A stretch of DNA of 64,000 bases from Agrypnia vestita (Eukaryota; Arthropoda; Insecta; Trichoptera; Phryganeidae): contig JADDOH010000469.1 of the NCBI GenBank assembly GCA_016648135.1, positions 124,001 through 188,000 of the forward strand, given 5' to 3'. Shown here in pieces: positions 10,901 through 22,574 of the stretch. Every line of letters begins with the position of its first letter. Within the stretch, counting starts at the first letter, position 1. A program made the position numbers and the translations under genes. A model generated the notes under the pieces. It was not told the DNA's origin, did no database searches, and saw only the letters and a program-made list of their open reading frames with translations.

Positions 10901-13120
10901 TTAGAACAGGAGGGTACGGTGGATGACCCCGCTGTATTGAAGTGCAAAGGGAAGACCGGGAGGATAATGGCGAGGGCCGCAATATATATTTTATTGTCAA
11001 ACACGTTTTCAATCAGATAAAAAATTCTAACAAAATGAAGATTCTCTCTTTCCTCGCTGCGATCTGATACGACATTGTGCGCGAGTCAGAAATTACAATT
11101 CCGCGGAGAAGTGATTGCTTTTTTTATTTTTATAATATTATCTGCCGTACCTCTCGCTATAAAATGGCGGTCATAACTTTAGACGATACCATCAAGTCAT
11201 AGATAAAAAGCGTATAGAATATTAAGGAAAGCTTTTAAAATATTTTTACTGTGGTGAACCAGACGGACTCGTTCTTTTGGTAAGAAGTGAATTTTCTTCG
11301 AACATTCGAGGGTAAATTCAAACGGTCACACGGATTCGCGATTCCAGTATATCAATCGATCAATTTCTGTCACGTTTTCTTGGAATTCTCTTGAAAAATT
11401 GATAGCAGTATCGTAGTAATTGAATTGAAGAATATGTTCGGACTTACGATTTTCAAAAATAATCGTCTTTTGTGACTAAATTGATAATATAGTCAAATAA
11501 TAAATAAACAAATAAATGTATCTAATAGTTCGATTTTAAAGCTGTTCCCTCTATCTTCAGTTAACTCCTCTCTTTTCCTTCCCCCCACCTAGTTGACACT
11601 CTGTCCCTCTCTCTTTTTCTTTCCTCCTTTATAAATTTCTGTACCTAGATTAGTCTATATTATAATTGTCCTGAAGAAGGTTGAGTCCAACCGAAACTAG
11701 TTGACAAATATATAGCGATAAAGTGGTTTAAAACATAGTATTTAATTTATTCTTAAATGTCTTAAATTGATAATGTTCAACCAGTGCTCACGTGTGGCGT
11801 CGAATATTGTCTCTCAACGAAAGAGAAGAACAAAAAATTGAAATCGCTTGTTTCTCTATGAATCTTAACATACTTAAATTTAAAAACATACTTAGAAAAT
11901 CGATACTAAATAAAATCCTGAAGGCACATTTCCTTAAGCCACATCTCAAAAGGCACAAACACATCGCTGTCATAAAAACAAAAGAACATCGAAGGCGAAT
12001 TATGTTCCTTCAGTTTTATTGTTATGTTCGAATATACGTCACTTTTTACGTCCCGTTTAAGTATTGCGTATGTTATGTGTTAATGCACAAAGTTCATAGC
12101 ATGTTATTTTTATAAAAAAAATAATTATTGTTCGGTTTCATGTGCTGTTATCAGACAAGAGAATAATGTCTGTATATGTAGGTACATTCGAGTAGAAGAC
12201 GAAATTATTTTTTTAGCGTTTGAAAGAGTCAAAAATTTATTGCTTGAAATTATAACAATTAACACAAATAAAAACATTGTCGAAAACGATATTTTTCATT
12301 GCGATTCTATTATATAAGGAATATACAGGCTGTTTTTTAGAAGTATAGAATTTTAAAATGAATTAAAACACATAAAAATCGTGGTAATTGCCAAGGTATT
12401 GGCTTTATTGGAAATATAATTTTATGCCATTCGTGTTCAAATCTGATTACGGTATCACGATTTTCGAAATAAATTTGCAAGCGTTGTTCTAGCGTAAGCA
12501 TAAATCAGCTGTCATATTGGCTGTCACTGGATATTGTTGCAAATTTGAAAAACAAACCTCTATTTAAACAATATAAGAAAAAACATATATTTAACACTAA
12601 TGGCATAGAATTATCTTCTAATCTAATTATTATATCTAAAAAAGCAAATACCGTCACCATTACAACCATTTTTATGTGTTTTATTTAATTTTTAGTTCTT
12701 TAGTCTTAAAAAACTACCTATATTTAAAGAATTACGTATTCACATCGATCCCGTTTTGTTTTTGTCATTTCTAGTAGTGACACCTTCGTAATTTAATGTA
12801 CACCTTCAACTAATTTATTGTTTCAAACGGCAACAAATTCTCGAGAATTTAGATTATCTTGAACATGGTCGATTGATATAATAAATACTGAGCACTCACC
12901 CGATTCAGGACCAAATCTGAAGTGCTTCAAGAGTAGCGGTTTAATTTTTGTTTGTTTGTTTCAGGACACCGTGGACTCTTCGGCATCTTCCGACGTGGAG
13001 AATGTGACAGAATCCGAGTCGTCGCTGGTGTCCACCCTGCTGTCCACCGGCCTGGGCGGCTCCCTGTGGACGGCCGTGGTGCTGGTGGTGGGCTGGAGGC
13101 TCCTGGCCACCAAGCGGTGA
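7975..13120 (+). CDS. C-terminal part of a basic protein with C-terminal membrane anchor (two exons)
   Basis: Coding exons are 7975-8354 and 12965-13120. The first follows TTCGCTCCGCAG and ends CAG|GTACGC; the second follows a T-rich tract ending TTTCAG and stops at TGA 13118-13120. Exon 1 begins in phase 1, so an upstream exon is required; phase between the two exons is 0. The visible 178 residues hold an Ala/Pro-rich segment, an acidic 'PPLEDEVFL' patch, a strongly basic bipartite cluster (RQRRRRKRSASLKDAKRRSK) that resembles a nuclear signal and offers possible basophilic kinase sites, an acidic 'EEVEQDTVDSSASSDVEN' region, then one hydrophobic segment (SLWTAVVLVVGWRLL) followed by ATKR. 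That layout suggests a tail-anchored protein with the bulk in the cytosol. I do not recognise the family. Exon GC content is far above the intron and flanks. The 4.6-kb intron holds a SINE, a hairpin, a tandem duplication and Penelope-like pieces. Confidence 0.7.
8402..8571 (+). mobile_element. SINE body, 5'-truncated copy
   Basis: The core GATCCAATCGAGCTGAAACT is shared with 19288-19655 (opposite strand, with tRNA head) and 39576-39765. It starts less than 50 bases after the donor of the GC-rich exon, so it is intronic. Confidence 0.75.
8572..8622. repeat. 25-bp near-perfect palindrome
   Basis: Arms of about 25 bases (TTTAATGGTTTTTTCATGCA and its reverse complement with one mismatch) meet at a single central base near 8597. 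It lies exactly at the 3' side of the SINE copy and may be a terminal or target feature. It would extrude as a cruciform or fold as a hairpin in RNA. Confidence 0.7.
8623..9363. other. intron sequence without recognised feature
   Basis: This part of the intron of the tail-anchored gene is AT-rich. I saw no exon-like frame or repeat match. Confidence 0.45.
9364..9966. repeat. tandem duplication, period about 305 bp
   Basis: The stretch from CATTAAATTAATAGTTATTT (9398) recurs at 9703, and the two units can be followed side by side to the TTGTTATTAA words near 9650 and 9950, with scattered substitutions and small indels. It is non-coding, within the intron of the tail-anchored gene. Confidence 0.8.
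10391..10453. mobile_element. end of a TACAGGGTG-family MITE
   Basis: GTGGACTAGCTCTGTTACAC followed by CCTGTA matches the ends at 5036 and 48446. The rest of the element is not obvious. Confidence 0.5.
10505..10803 (-). pseudogene. Penelope-like element 3' remnant
   Basis: The minus frame contains GKTYKNFDIRIKQHLIGNN and, further on, FKKDLEILHTNN. This resembles the GIY-YIG endonuclease region of Penelope-like elements, where an R-x(2-3)-EH motif is usual. Downstream (plus 10594-10600) lies CTGATGAAG followed directly by AAAAATGTTGA; compared with the copy at 21655-21682 the intervening stem-loop is missing. Assignment rests on these motifs and on shared flanks with 21600-21780 and 51040-51440. 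Confidence 0.5.
11671..11760 (+). repeat. hammerhead-like stem-loop and Penelope-type tail
   Basis: CTGAAGA, then a stem GGTTG/CAACC with a short loop, then GAAACTAG. The core differs from the hammerhead CTGATGA by one base. The following ATAAAGTGGTTTAAAACATA resembles the tail after the stem-loop at 21655-21600. Confidence 0.5.
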
Positions 13121-13426
13121 ACCGCGTCGTCCCATCAGTGTTTCAACAATGTTGCCTTTTCTCCGAGAGCCGCGCGTCGCGGTCTCGGAAGAAGAGAAGA
13201 GGTCTGGGGAGAAGTCGTCGGGAGAAGATCAGCGTTGAGCCATCGAAGATGTACAAGTTCAACCTTGGACAGACCCCGGTCGGAAAGCCTGGAATATACT
13301 TATTTTTATAAATTCACTTTTATTAGTCCCTAAGATGATATTTTTCGTCGACGAACGAATTCCGGATTGTTGTTATTTTTTTTAAACAAATTTTTGTACT
13401 TATTATACTCAATCGAAAATAATTGT

Positions 13427-13432
13427 AATAAA
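13427..13432 (+). terminator. poly(A) signal AATAAA, proximal
   Basis: Canonical hexamer about 310 bases after the TGA at 13118-13120, in the sequence TGTAATAAATTG. Confidence 0.5.
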
Positions 13433-14523
13433 TTGAATCGCAGATGTGCTAGGGAGAGTGAATGCCAATATTTTAATTATTCAGTACCCATACATATTTT
13501 AGCTTTGTTACACTCCGCTAATTAAAAACATCTTCTAATGTGACTTGTCTTTTAACGACATACTATTATCATACAAAAACAGCGAATGAACTGAAAACCT
13601 ACGCATTTATATTCATTTAGTTGAGTCGAACAAAGATAACATTAAATTATATTGTTTTTAATATCTGCTGAATTAGGAAAAAATGTATAGAATTGCTAAT
13701 AATTTGATTAGTTACTAATGTTCCATTTAAATAACATTCCGATTTATTTTTATATTTGTTAAAATGTCGAAACATGCGATGACGTCGACATTGGCACTCA
13801 CACCCCTAGCATCTCTATTTTCCCTACTTCTGGCCTATTTTGGTGCGTTTAGAAAATTGTTGACTCGGATAAATGTGTCGTGGGGAAGCTCAAGAAGCCT
13901 GTTGTGATTTTAGTGTAAAATAATGGCTCGGGGTGGCACCGCCCGGCACGGCGGGCGAGCTGTCTGAAAATAATGTTAATTGTCTCTTTCATCTGTTTTC
14001 CAAAGAACGAAGCCTAAAAACGATTGATCTCATTTTAAGTAATGAAGAACGCGCGTGAGATGTTCGCAGATGTGCCAATGTTTTGCAAATAAGCTTTTGT
14101 CAGGCGGGAATACGTTTTGATGCCGGCGGTGATTAATTTGGCCATGTCTATATGTTCATTAATATTATATACATAGTATATAGTCTTGTAGTTAATAATG
14201 CTTCGATTTTCTACGCCTATTCAATACTATTAACTTGAATTTTTTACTTAGCCTCGCTCATTTTATACGTGTACTTTTAAAATTGCATACCGCGCGTCGG
14301 TGCCATGGATTAGTTAAATTTTTAACAAAAAAGTGTTGTTTTAAAAAAGACTAAAGTCGGGTCGAGGCGCCGATATATTTTGGTAAAATTATTTGTTTTT
14401 GTATACTTGAACGCGACGAGGAAAATGATCAATTGCGACGACTGAAATTGAAATTTGTTCGGATTATTTAGTTAATTTTTGGAATATTTTGTAAAATATG
14501 TTTGGATCGCTCGACCCCTCTTG

Positions 14524-14531
14524 TGTACATA
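14524..14531 (+). promoter_or_regulatory. Pumilio-type motif TGTACATA
   Basis: Exact match to UGUANAUA within the presumed long 3' UTR. It would act only if the distal 3' end is used. Confidence 0.3.
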
Positions 14532-14685
14532 TATTTTATTTTATTTCGCGGTATGTGTGTTGTATAGACGGTGTAGTTTTGCGGCGGCCGCGGTCGGTGC
14601 GCGGGCCGCGATAGTTTTCCATTGATCTCCGCTAGTTAGGCCCGGGGTTTGGGACGCCTGACGCCTCGGCGCCCGCCCTCTTCCT

Positions 14686-14693
14686 TGTAAATA
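14686..14693 (+). promoter_or_regulatory. Pumilio-type motif TGTAAATA
   Basis: Second exact UGUANAUA match, 162 bases after the first. Two sites this close in a non-repetitive block support a regulated 3' UTR, but the motif is short and chance occurrence is possible. Confidence 0.3.
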
Positions 14694-15018
14694 GCAAAAT
14701 TATATTTTTGTACAGTTTTGTATTAAAACCCTTTCAATGCCGCTGACGCAAAATTGGGCTTTAAATTTATTGCACGGAAATTAATATTATTTTGGCTTTT
14801 CGCAAAATATTCCGACGCTGAAAGAATTAACGTGTGTTTTCTTTTTGTACCGTAACCTCCCGAGCTAAGCCTTACGTCAACCTTCGCGTAACTTGAAAAT
14901 TACGCACGTCGGATTTCACACAATTTACTTAATTTAATTAGGTGTAACATAGCAATACTCCCTGCAATATTTATTATGATTACATGTGTGTTTATGATGT
15001 AGTCATATTCTCAAATTC

Positions 15019-15028
15019 AATAAATAAA
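15019..15028 (+). terminator. overlapping AATAAA signals, distal
   Basis: AATAAATAAA contains two overlapping hexamers, after which the sequence becomes uniformly AT-rich. Possible distal cleavage signal. Confidence 0.35.
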
Positions 15029-16771
15029 TGTCATTTGATGGCTAAGATTATTATGACGCGTCTGTACGCATGTCAGTTTAACCTAACTCGGGATATTACT
15101 GTACTTCATAACATTTAACTGTACTCTTTTTCTAATAAAATTGTTACTATTAATAATTTCTTAATTGTCTCCAAGTATTATAATACAAAAATATATTGAT
15201 TAATAATGAAATAATTGGTTTTCTTTTTCAAATTATTATTTTTCAAAATAATGCTACTGGATAATGAATGGCTTGGAATTAATTAATACTCACTACATCT
15301 CAAATTTGTCTTTTGGGACACACAGAAATTTTGGAATCTGCAAGTACGAGTAGATCGTGATTCAATTAATCAAAAAATATTAATCTAATTTAGAAGTCTC
15401 TAAAAGTTGAAAACTTTCATAAAAAATATTTAAAATAAACACCAAATCTCTGAATTTTTGCGCCACTACGAAAATTTTAATGATTGTAAAGAAGAAACAT
15501 TTAAAATATATTTATTATTTAGAGAGCTAGACACAAAATATTTTCATATTTATATATGCACATCTAGATCCACACGTATAATATTATATCTCAATTACGG
15601 ATATTTTGATAATGTGAGTTTTCATTGTAAAGAAAAAACAATTACGTCTTTATCACTTTTAAAATACAGTTCGTGAAATTGTCATAGATGGCCCTTGTAT
15701 AAAAAAGAATAATTAAAACATTACTTAATTAAAAATCGTTAGCGAATACATTTCAAAAAACTCTTTAATTATACCTACAAGTAAAACAGATCTTGTAAAA
15801 GGACGACCACCTCTAAGATGTATAAAAAGTAAATTTTTCATATCACACCACAATTTAAGGCACCCACGGGAAAGAAAATGCCTAGCACTTAACAACTAAA
15901 TGTCCACCCGAAGATTTGTGAATTCATCTTCTTCTTCTTCTACTTAATGTTATTATATTCCTTTCTTATTTTTCAACTCTACTTCTCACAATATTATTTC
16001 GTAACTCTCTGTAACCTTGTATATAAAAATATTTCATTTTCATACACCTATTATTGTCAATTTGATTGTATTTTAAGATATATGAATAAAATATCTGTAA
16101 ATAATCTTATTTGCTTGGAGTGTTTTATTGCGTTGACAAGATAGCAGCTTATGAAATTAATTATATTATTGTGAAATAATATTTTTTAAAGAAATTACGA
16201 TTGTAAGATATAAAAATGTATATATTCTAATAAAACGGTAGTTGCTTTGGTCGATCTTTAAATGAATAATAATAGTTTATGTCATCCATATTGTAGTCAG
16301 AAATATTAAGAATATTTTATTCCCTGTCTGTCAAAACAAATATGTCTTTATTCTAGATTAAGATTTTTTAATCGTAAGCACAGTCGATCATAAGATGATA
16401 TCAGATGATGTTCTTCAACGAATGATCGCTAAAGCAACTACTTAATATATTTTGTAAAAATCGAAAGCGTTTCTGTGTTGACAAAATGTAGACGTCAGAA
16501 AAGTGACTCCGAATTAATGATCTGAATTCGTTTATAACGAAGCTCCTTTAAAAATCTGTAATTTTTTACCAAGCAATTCAGGTTCTTTTTATTGTTAATC
16601 TGAATAACTAATAATACTATTTAAATTTGTATCTGTAACCATCCAATCAATAGTAAAGGAATATTGCGCATTGATTTATTCCAGCGAATTTACTTAATCT
16701 AATTTCATTCTGTGCAAAAATTATAAAACCATGAAAGTATCTTTTTCAACTGTAAAAACAAATGTAGATAT
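15029..16771. other. AT-rich intergenic DNA
   Basis: No coding frame with motifs or splice context and no repeat shared with the rest of the window was seen. Confidence 0.45.
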
Positions 16772-17068
16772 TTGGAGTTTTTCAGATCTCAAAAACAAAA
16801 TTTTAATTCTCAGACAAATGCATCCACTTTTCCGATTCATCAGATAGCATCGTTTTTATCTTGCAATGATCGCATTCGGATGATCTTCGAGGGTGACTTT
16901 GCATATTACAAACTATGGTATCGAGCGACACGGCCGAGGATGCGTTTGGTGTACCTGCACTTTGACATCGTTTCGGATGCACTTTCTGTTGACGTCTTCG
17001 CGCATCAAAGCGACTCTGTGATTTATGCCCCAGGCAAAACCAATCCTGTTCCACTGATCTCGGATTAG
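16772..17068 (+). other. unclassified 98-codon open frame in a GC-richer block
   Basis: An open frame (DRIRMIFEGDFAYYKLWYRA in its middle) sits in a block that is less AT-rich than its flanks; the opposite strand is also open over 83 codons. I recognise no family on either strand. It may be an old transposon piece. A tRNA A-box-like stretch (TAGTTCAGCTGG) follows at 17127 without a matching B box. Confidence 0.2.
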
Positions 17069-19287
17069 AGTAAGGTTATGATACTTGACTAAGTAATGTT
17101 AAGATTTAAGAGTTGTGGACCTCCCGTTGCGAGTAGTTCAGCTGGTTCAATTCGTACATTGGACTATCGCCGATGAAAAAGGGTTTGTTTTATTTCGATC
17201 ACATGTGTAATTACAGCCATCTTTTCTGTGTATTTAAACGATTCATAGTGTTAAGGATTATTGTGCTTGCATGTATCATTTGTCCGTAATTAATTTAATC
17301 GTATTACCAGTAAAGATCTCTACGTTCGATGTTATAATTAACAATAAACAGTATAGACTTTAAATAGAGGCCAATTTTATTTGATAATATTTTTTAATAA
17401 GTTAATTCTACGTTTTATCATTTTGAACGTTTATTTGTCTGCGAAGCAAAGCCATTGAATGAAATAAATGTATTGGGAAAATTAGTCGGACTTAATCAAC
17501 CATTTCTTTTCTAACTAGTCATTAAAATCAGTAATTGTTTCCGATTCTCGGTCAATGTTACAGCTGCGGTCTGGTGTAATACATTTATTTTAGAAATAGA
17601 GCTTTATTTTTATATAGTTTCTATTTTTACATCAAAGTTTCAATTTTACGAAGGTTTTTTTTACGAATTTTTATACAAAAAATACAAGTAATAATTTAAC
17701 ATGGTTCTCAAAATTTGTGAGCAAAATCCTGCATTTAGAGATAAAAAGGTTATCGTCTGATATATGACAATCACTCAATGTTTTTCTTTAGTGCAATATT
17801 TTTTTTAACATCACTTATTTAAAATCCGCTGTATTTCAATAATTATATACCAAATGTTCAACTGATTTTCATTTCATTTTATAAATACACGAAAAAGGAC
17901 CATAAAATTTACGTAACAATCCAAGTTTGCAATTCAGCAAGTCTGGAGAGATTTTTTTTTGATGAATGCAATTTTTTCGATTATTTCACTACGCATCTTT
18001 ATCCGATTAATTTGACTAATTTTATTAACATGTTTTAATTGCATCTACCCAATTTTTAAAGAAAATAAAATTTTGTAAAGGACCAACGGTTGCTAGATGC
18101 ACTTTTACGAATTTATAATAATTAGATCGACCAATTAAGCAAATCCGACAATAAGTGTATGATTTGATTTAGTTTGACGTAAGGCGGCTTTGATGTAATA
18201 TCAAATAATATTTTTGCATATAAATAATACCAATAAAACCAACATTTATACTTATTATATTATAACTAAGCTTTATATTGTCTTTTTACCATTAAACAGA
18301 TGTTGTAGTAACCGCTTTGCATAAGTATTCAGTACTATACTTAGAACCTTGCGTTAAAATACATATTTACCGATTTTATTTTAATATTGCTACATTAATT
18401 TTTTGTCAGAGTGTCGGATTGTGTAAATATCAAGCCAATATTAATCCATAATTAATGTACTTTCTTTCTTTACAAAATATCGGTTTCTTATTCCAAATAA
18501 AAATTACCAAATTTGAGACGATTTCTAATCAACATGTCGATTAGTTTTTATTATTGCTTTTAATCAATTATAGCTATATTATATGAAAGGCGATAAATTT
18601 GATTTATATACAATTTTACTGTTCATGTGTTTTAGATTTTTAGATACTTATTGAATTACTCTGTACAGTTTTAAATATTATTCTTTCTTCTTCGACAGCT
18701 AAGATGTATGCGGATGCAGATCGTTAATTTAAATATTTTGTTAGATAAAATGAAAAATAAACAAAAAATTGTTTTACCCATGGGACAGTAAGGTCTGTGT
18801 TGGCATCCTCTCAGCTGCAATATTATTTACCCCATAGAATTTTTTGTTAGTTCGTAAAATTATACAGTTTTATGTACAGAATGTTGTACAACTATTTTAT
18901 AATTATATTGACACTATTAATATTATAAAGTTATCGATTGAGTTTTTAATATTATTTGATAAATAAATGTAAAAATGCCGAGAGGAAATTGAATTACGAG
19001 TCATTTTATTTTATTCCCACAAATATCCTATTCCTTATACTCCAATTTCCTATAAAACTAAGAATATGCAGGTATTTAAGAGATGGTCCGCAATACTTCA
19101 GAAGGTTAAACATTTTTAGAATGCGACTCGAAAGTGTTTTAACACTTTATGGTATTAAAAAAACTAACCTATAAAAACCAAGTTTTTATTATACTTCCTT
19201 TCTCATTTACTACTTGAAACTAACTTACTTGAAACAGGTTTCGTGCCTACCCCACGCGTCGGGATCGAGTCGGGCTATGCTACGAAA
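17069..19287. other. AT-rich intergenic DNA
   Basis: Nothing recognisable was seen beyond short AT-rich open frames. Confidence 0.45.
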
Positions 19288-19655
19288 GGGGGTACTAAAA
19301 AAATTCGAAAAATCAAAAATTATACTATAATTATTAAGAAAATTTAAACGAAAATTTGTTAGATCATTTTTATCGTCGCCGAGAGTCTGTCTGCAAAGTT
19401 TCAGCTCGATTGGATCACGGGAAAGGGGTTAAAATTCGATTCAAAGTTTTTTCGACAGACAAGCAGACGCTACTTACGACGCTTTTTCCTACGCTGTAAT
19501 AGTCCATGAGCCTCAAGCACCGTAGCGGAACACATCACAAAAACACCCGGGTTTGAGTTTTACCTCCTAGATGTATCGTGACCTCATCGGGGATCGAACC
19601 CGATACCCTTGGTGTGAGAAGACAGGGTGATGCCCACTGGACTACTAGAGCCGCT
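19288..19655 (-). mobile_element. tRNA-derived SINE, near full length
   Basis: On the minus strand it opens with a tRNA-like head: an A-box region TAGTAGTCCAGTGGGCAT and a B box GGGTTCGATCCCC about 40 bases later. Then comes a body with GTGATCCAATCGAGCTGAAA, which is shared with 8402-8571 and 39576-39765, and an A/T-rich tail. This copy links the tRNA promoter to the dispersed body. Confidence 0.8.
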
Positions 19656-20775
19656 TAAATAATAAGTAATTTATTTATTTATTTATTTTCACCTTGTTAC
19701 ATGCCGGTAGGAAAAGGAGCCGCTCACCTCACTAGGAAGAACCTGTGCCGAGATTTTTATTTATTTATTTAATATTCATGGAAGACCAACAGTATAACAA
19801 ATAAGCATAGAAACATTGATATAATATAGATGGCCAATTACAGGTCTCCACATTTAGAAATATGTTAGTATTGATAAATATGTTATGAATATTAAACTTA
19901 GGCATGTAAAGAATTCTATAACAAGAAAGAATAAAAAATTTAAACAAAAGAAAAAGAGACTTAATTATTAGCAGATAAACATGATGACAGCTTACAATAT
20001 AGTGAGAACAAAATAATTTAAATATAAAAAAAATATTACATAATTTTAAAATTAATCAATAATTGAGAATAAAAATATAAACTGTGGATAGTAAAAACAC
20101 TAGATATTATTAAATACAAAATCAATAGTAAAAGTAAAAAGAATATATGTAAGGAGTCGTATATAAGGATAGTAACAAATAACAACATTTACCTAAATAT
20201 TATAGAATACCAAAGCAATAGCAAAATTAAAAGTAAGTTTAATGTACCTATATTTAAAATTATATTAAATAACTAGCTGCAATCCATAAAAATAACGGAA
20301 CACGAGTTCGCGTCTTTGCTAAGCCCTAATATATAAATATTTATAGCAGAGAGGCGGTAGGTATATTTTACCAAAATGTGGGTTTTTATTATTCATTTAT
20401 ATCAGAGTGCATATTCTAGACTGCATGTTTTAGGGCAATAACTTAGATAGAACCTTTTGTTCTTATATAAAAGTAAAAACTTAAAATTATCAGCCACGGC
20501 CAAAAAAATCGTTTTTAGTGTCCTAGGCGAGACAAACTTTTAATGAATATTTGTATGTGCACATAATATATTTTTTATACGTATCAAGTTTACGTCATTA
20601 TCTTCAATCCGTACTAAGATAATTAAGAAATGTTCAATATTATAATAATGTTATAATGTTTGAAATTTGCAGAAAATTTTAACGTTTTTTGTTGATTTCA
20701 AACGCTGTTTATTCATATAAAGAGATGATTTTAAACAGCATATTCTATTTATTCCCGTATTTTGAGGCTTTTACT
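19656..20775. other. A/T-rich low-complexity DNA
   Basis: No gene or clear repeat boundary was seen. Possible LINE or SINE tail sequence at 19660-19760. Confidence 0.4.
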
Positions 20776-20963
20776 CACTGGTTAAAAGTTTTTTTTTATT
20801 AAAAACACCTTATTTATTATTTAATAATAAAAATTCCAATGTTTAAAACAGAATGCCATTGGCCGCGGCATCAATTATTGTAACATTTCATACTTTAGAA
20901 TTTTAATTTTTAAATAATAATTAAGGTGTTTTTTTAATAAAAAAAACAAACTTTTAATTAGTG
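20776..20963. mobile_element. MITE with about 65-bp terminal inverted repeats
   Basis: The left arm starts CACTGGTTAAAAG and includes ATTAAAAACACCTTA; the right arm carries TAAGGTGTTTTTTTAAT and ends CTTTTAATTAGTG. The centre contains GGCCGCGGC. There is no ORF. Confidence 0.65.
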
Positions 20964-21600
20964 TCTAAAATCATAATATTGCAGTGAATGTCCAGCCTTA
21001 AATTTTTCGGGAAGAATATTAAAGAACAAAGGAGCCTTGTAAAAAAACTTCTTTGTCCAAATACTGTCTTGTCATTAATCGGCTGATTGTGCTTCTGTTA
21101 ATTGATACACATCCCGTAAACAGGATGTGCGTCATCAAATTTCCAATTACGGATAGATTTTAAGATTAGATAGACTTTATCAGAAAAATTTAATTACAAT
21201 TTCTACGTGTTTTTCAATTCCTTGTTTTTCAATTTCAATTCCTCGTGACAAAATATTATTAAAAAAAAAAATACAAGGCATATTTATGAACCTTCAGAGC
21301 ACGAAATTATTAGGTTATTTTGTTGATCAACAGTACCCGCTTGCGTAACAATACCATAAGATTTTTACTCCTATATTTTAATTGAATCCAAAAACACGGA
21401 CAGAGCCTTAATTTTAAATTCAAAATACATCACGTGGCAATGCCTTATTTATAGAAATCCAACGAACCGGAGTCATATCTATGAGACTTAGATAGACCCA
21501 GTACTAAGATAAATTTACATTCACATTCATTCAAACCACAATACCTCAGAAATTTAAGAATATGAAATTTATTAGATTTTTTTGCTAGATTTAAATCATA

Positions 21601-21782
21601 ATTGATATAAATTAACTTTGTTAAAACCACTTGTTTATTGAAAAAATTCAACATTTTTCGAAGCCAATGGCTTCTTCGTCAGCATAACAAAAATAATATT
21701 TAAAAATCGAAGTATAGATCAAAATATTAAAAAGTTATATATGGAAAATGATAATTTTAACAAAGTTAATTTATATCAATCA
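21601..21782 (-). repeat. hammerhead-like stem-loop between 30-bp inverted repeats
   Basis: Minus strand 21682-21655: CTGACGA, stem GAAGCC/GGCTTC, then GAAAAATG. Outer inverted repeats: ATTGATATAAATTAACTTTG at 21601 and its complement CAAAGTTAATTTATATCAAT ending 21781. Flanks match the Penelope-like remnant at 10505-10803. Confidence 0.55.
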
Positions 21783-22574
21783 TAATTATGTTACCACAAA
21801 ATAAATTTGCTACATTTGAAGAAGAAGATTTTAATCATTTTATTTGACTTGTATCAAAGCGAATGAATTTATAATACTTGATATGTTACATTATTATTTT
21901 ATTTATTTATTTTATTTGTTACATTATTATACTTGATATGTTACATTACTTGATATGTCCACGATATTCGGAGTCTTTACTTGAGTTTGATCTGCCCAGT
22001 CTCGTTCTATGAGTACAATTGCGTCAGCTCTATAGCTATGACACTTTTACCACCTTCTTATTATAATAAACATCATAAGTGTATTTATTATTTTATTACT
22101 TGAATCAAGATTAAAAATTCTGACCAAAAACCCTTGAATATTTAAAAAGGGGCAATTAACTAGCCGCGAGCCCTCATGCTAGAGTCGCCTAAACCTATAC
22201 TAATACATCATTTAAAAGAGGTAAAGTTATTAAGTTTGTAAGTTTGGATGCAAGTAATCTCCGAAACTAGTAATCCGATTTAAAAAATTCTTTCACCAAT
22301 ATTTAGAATGTACCTTCATTGTGAGCATAGGCTATATATTATCCCGGTAAAATATAAAGGCTTTTCGTGGTGACCTATTGTACAACTAAAGCCGCCGAAA
22401 AAATGGTCGAGTTAACAGTACGAGATGTTTAAATACTTTCTAAAGAGAAGTTGTAGAACTCATATAAGTTTTATAGAAAAGTCCGCAACAACATATATCT
22501 TTATGTTAAGGCTAATGATTCGTAATGAACAATTTTTATTGTATGTTGTTTACAATGTAAGTTCATACAATAAC

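Larger units (their letters stand above)
13121..15028 (+). other. probable 3' UTR of the tail-anchored gene
   Basis: No repeats were recognised here. GC-rich patches (13920-13965, 14580-14680) alternate with AU-rich sequence, unlike the transposon-rich flanks. A canonical AATAAA lies at 13427-13432, and a double one at 15019-15028. UGUANAUA Pumilio-type motifs lie at 14524-14531 and 14686-14693. I infer a short and a long 3' end; RNA evidence is lacking. Confidence 0.45.

Noticed and set aside
11792..12115. 107-codon plus-strand ORF in the intron
   Set aside because: AT-driven Lys/Ile/Phe-rich composition, no motif, no splice context.
17113..17165. Possible tRNA gene on plus (TAGTTCAGCTGGTTCA)
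   Set aside because: A box only; no B box or cloverleaf pairing.
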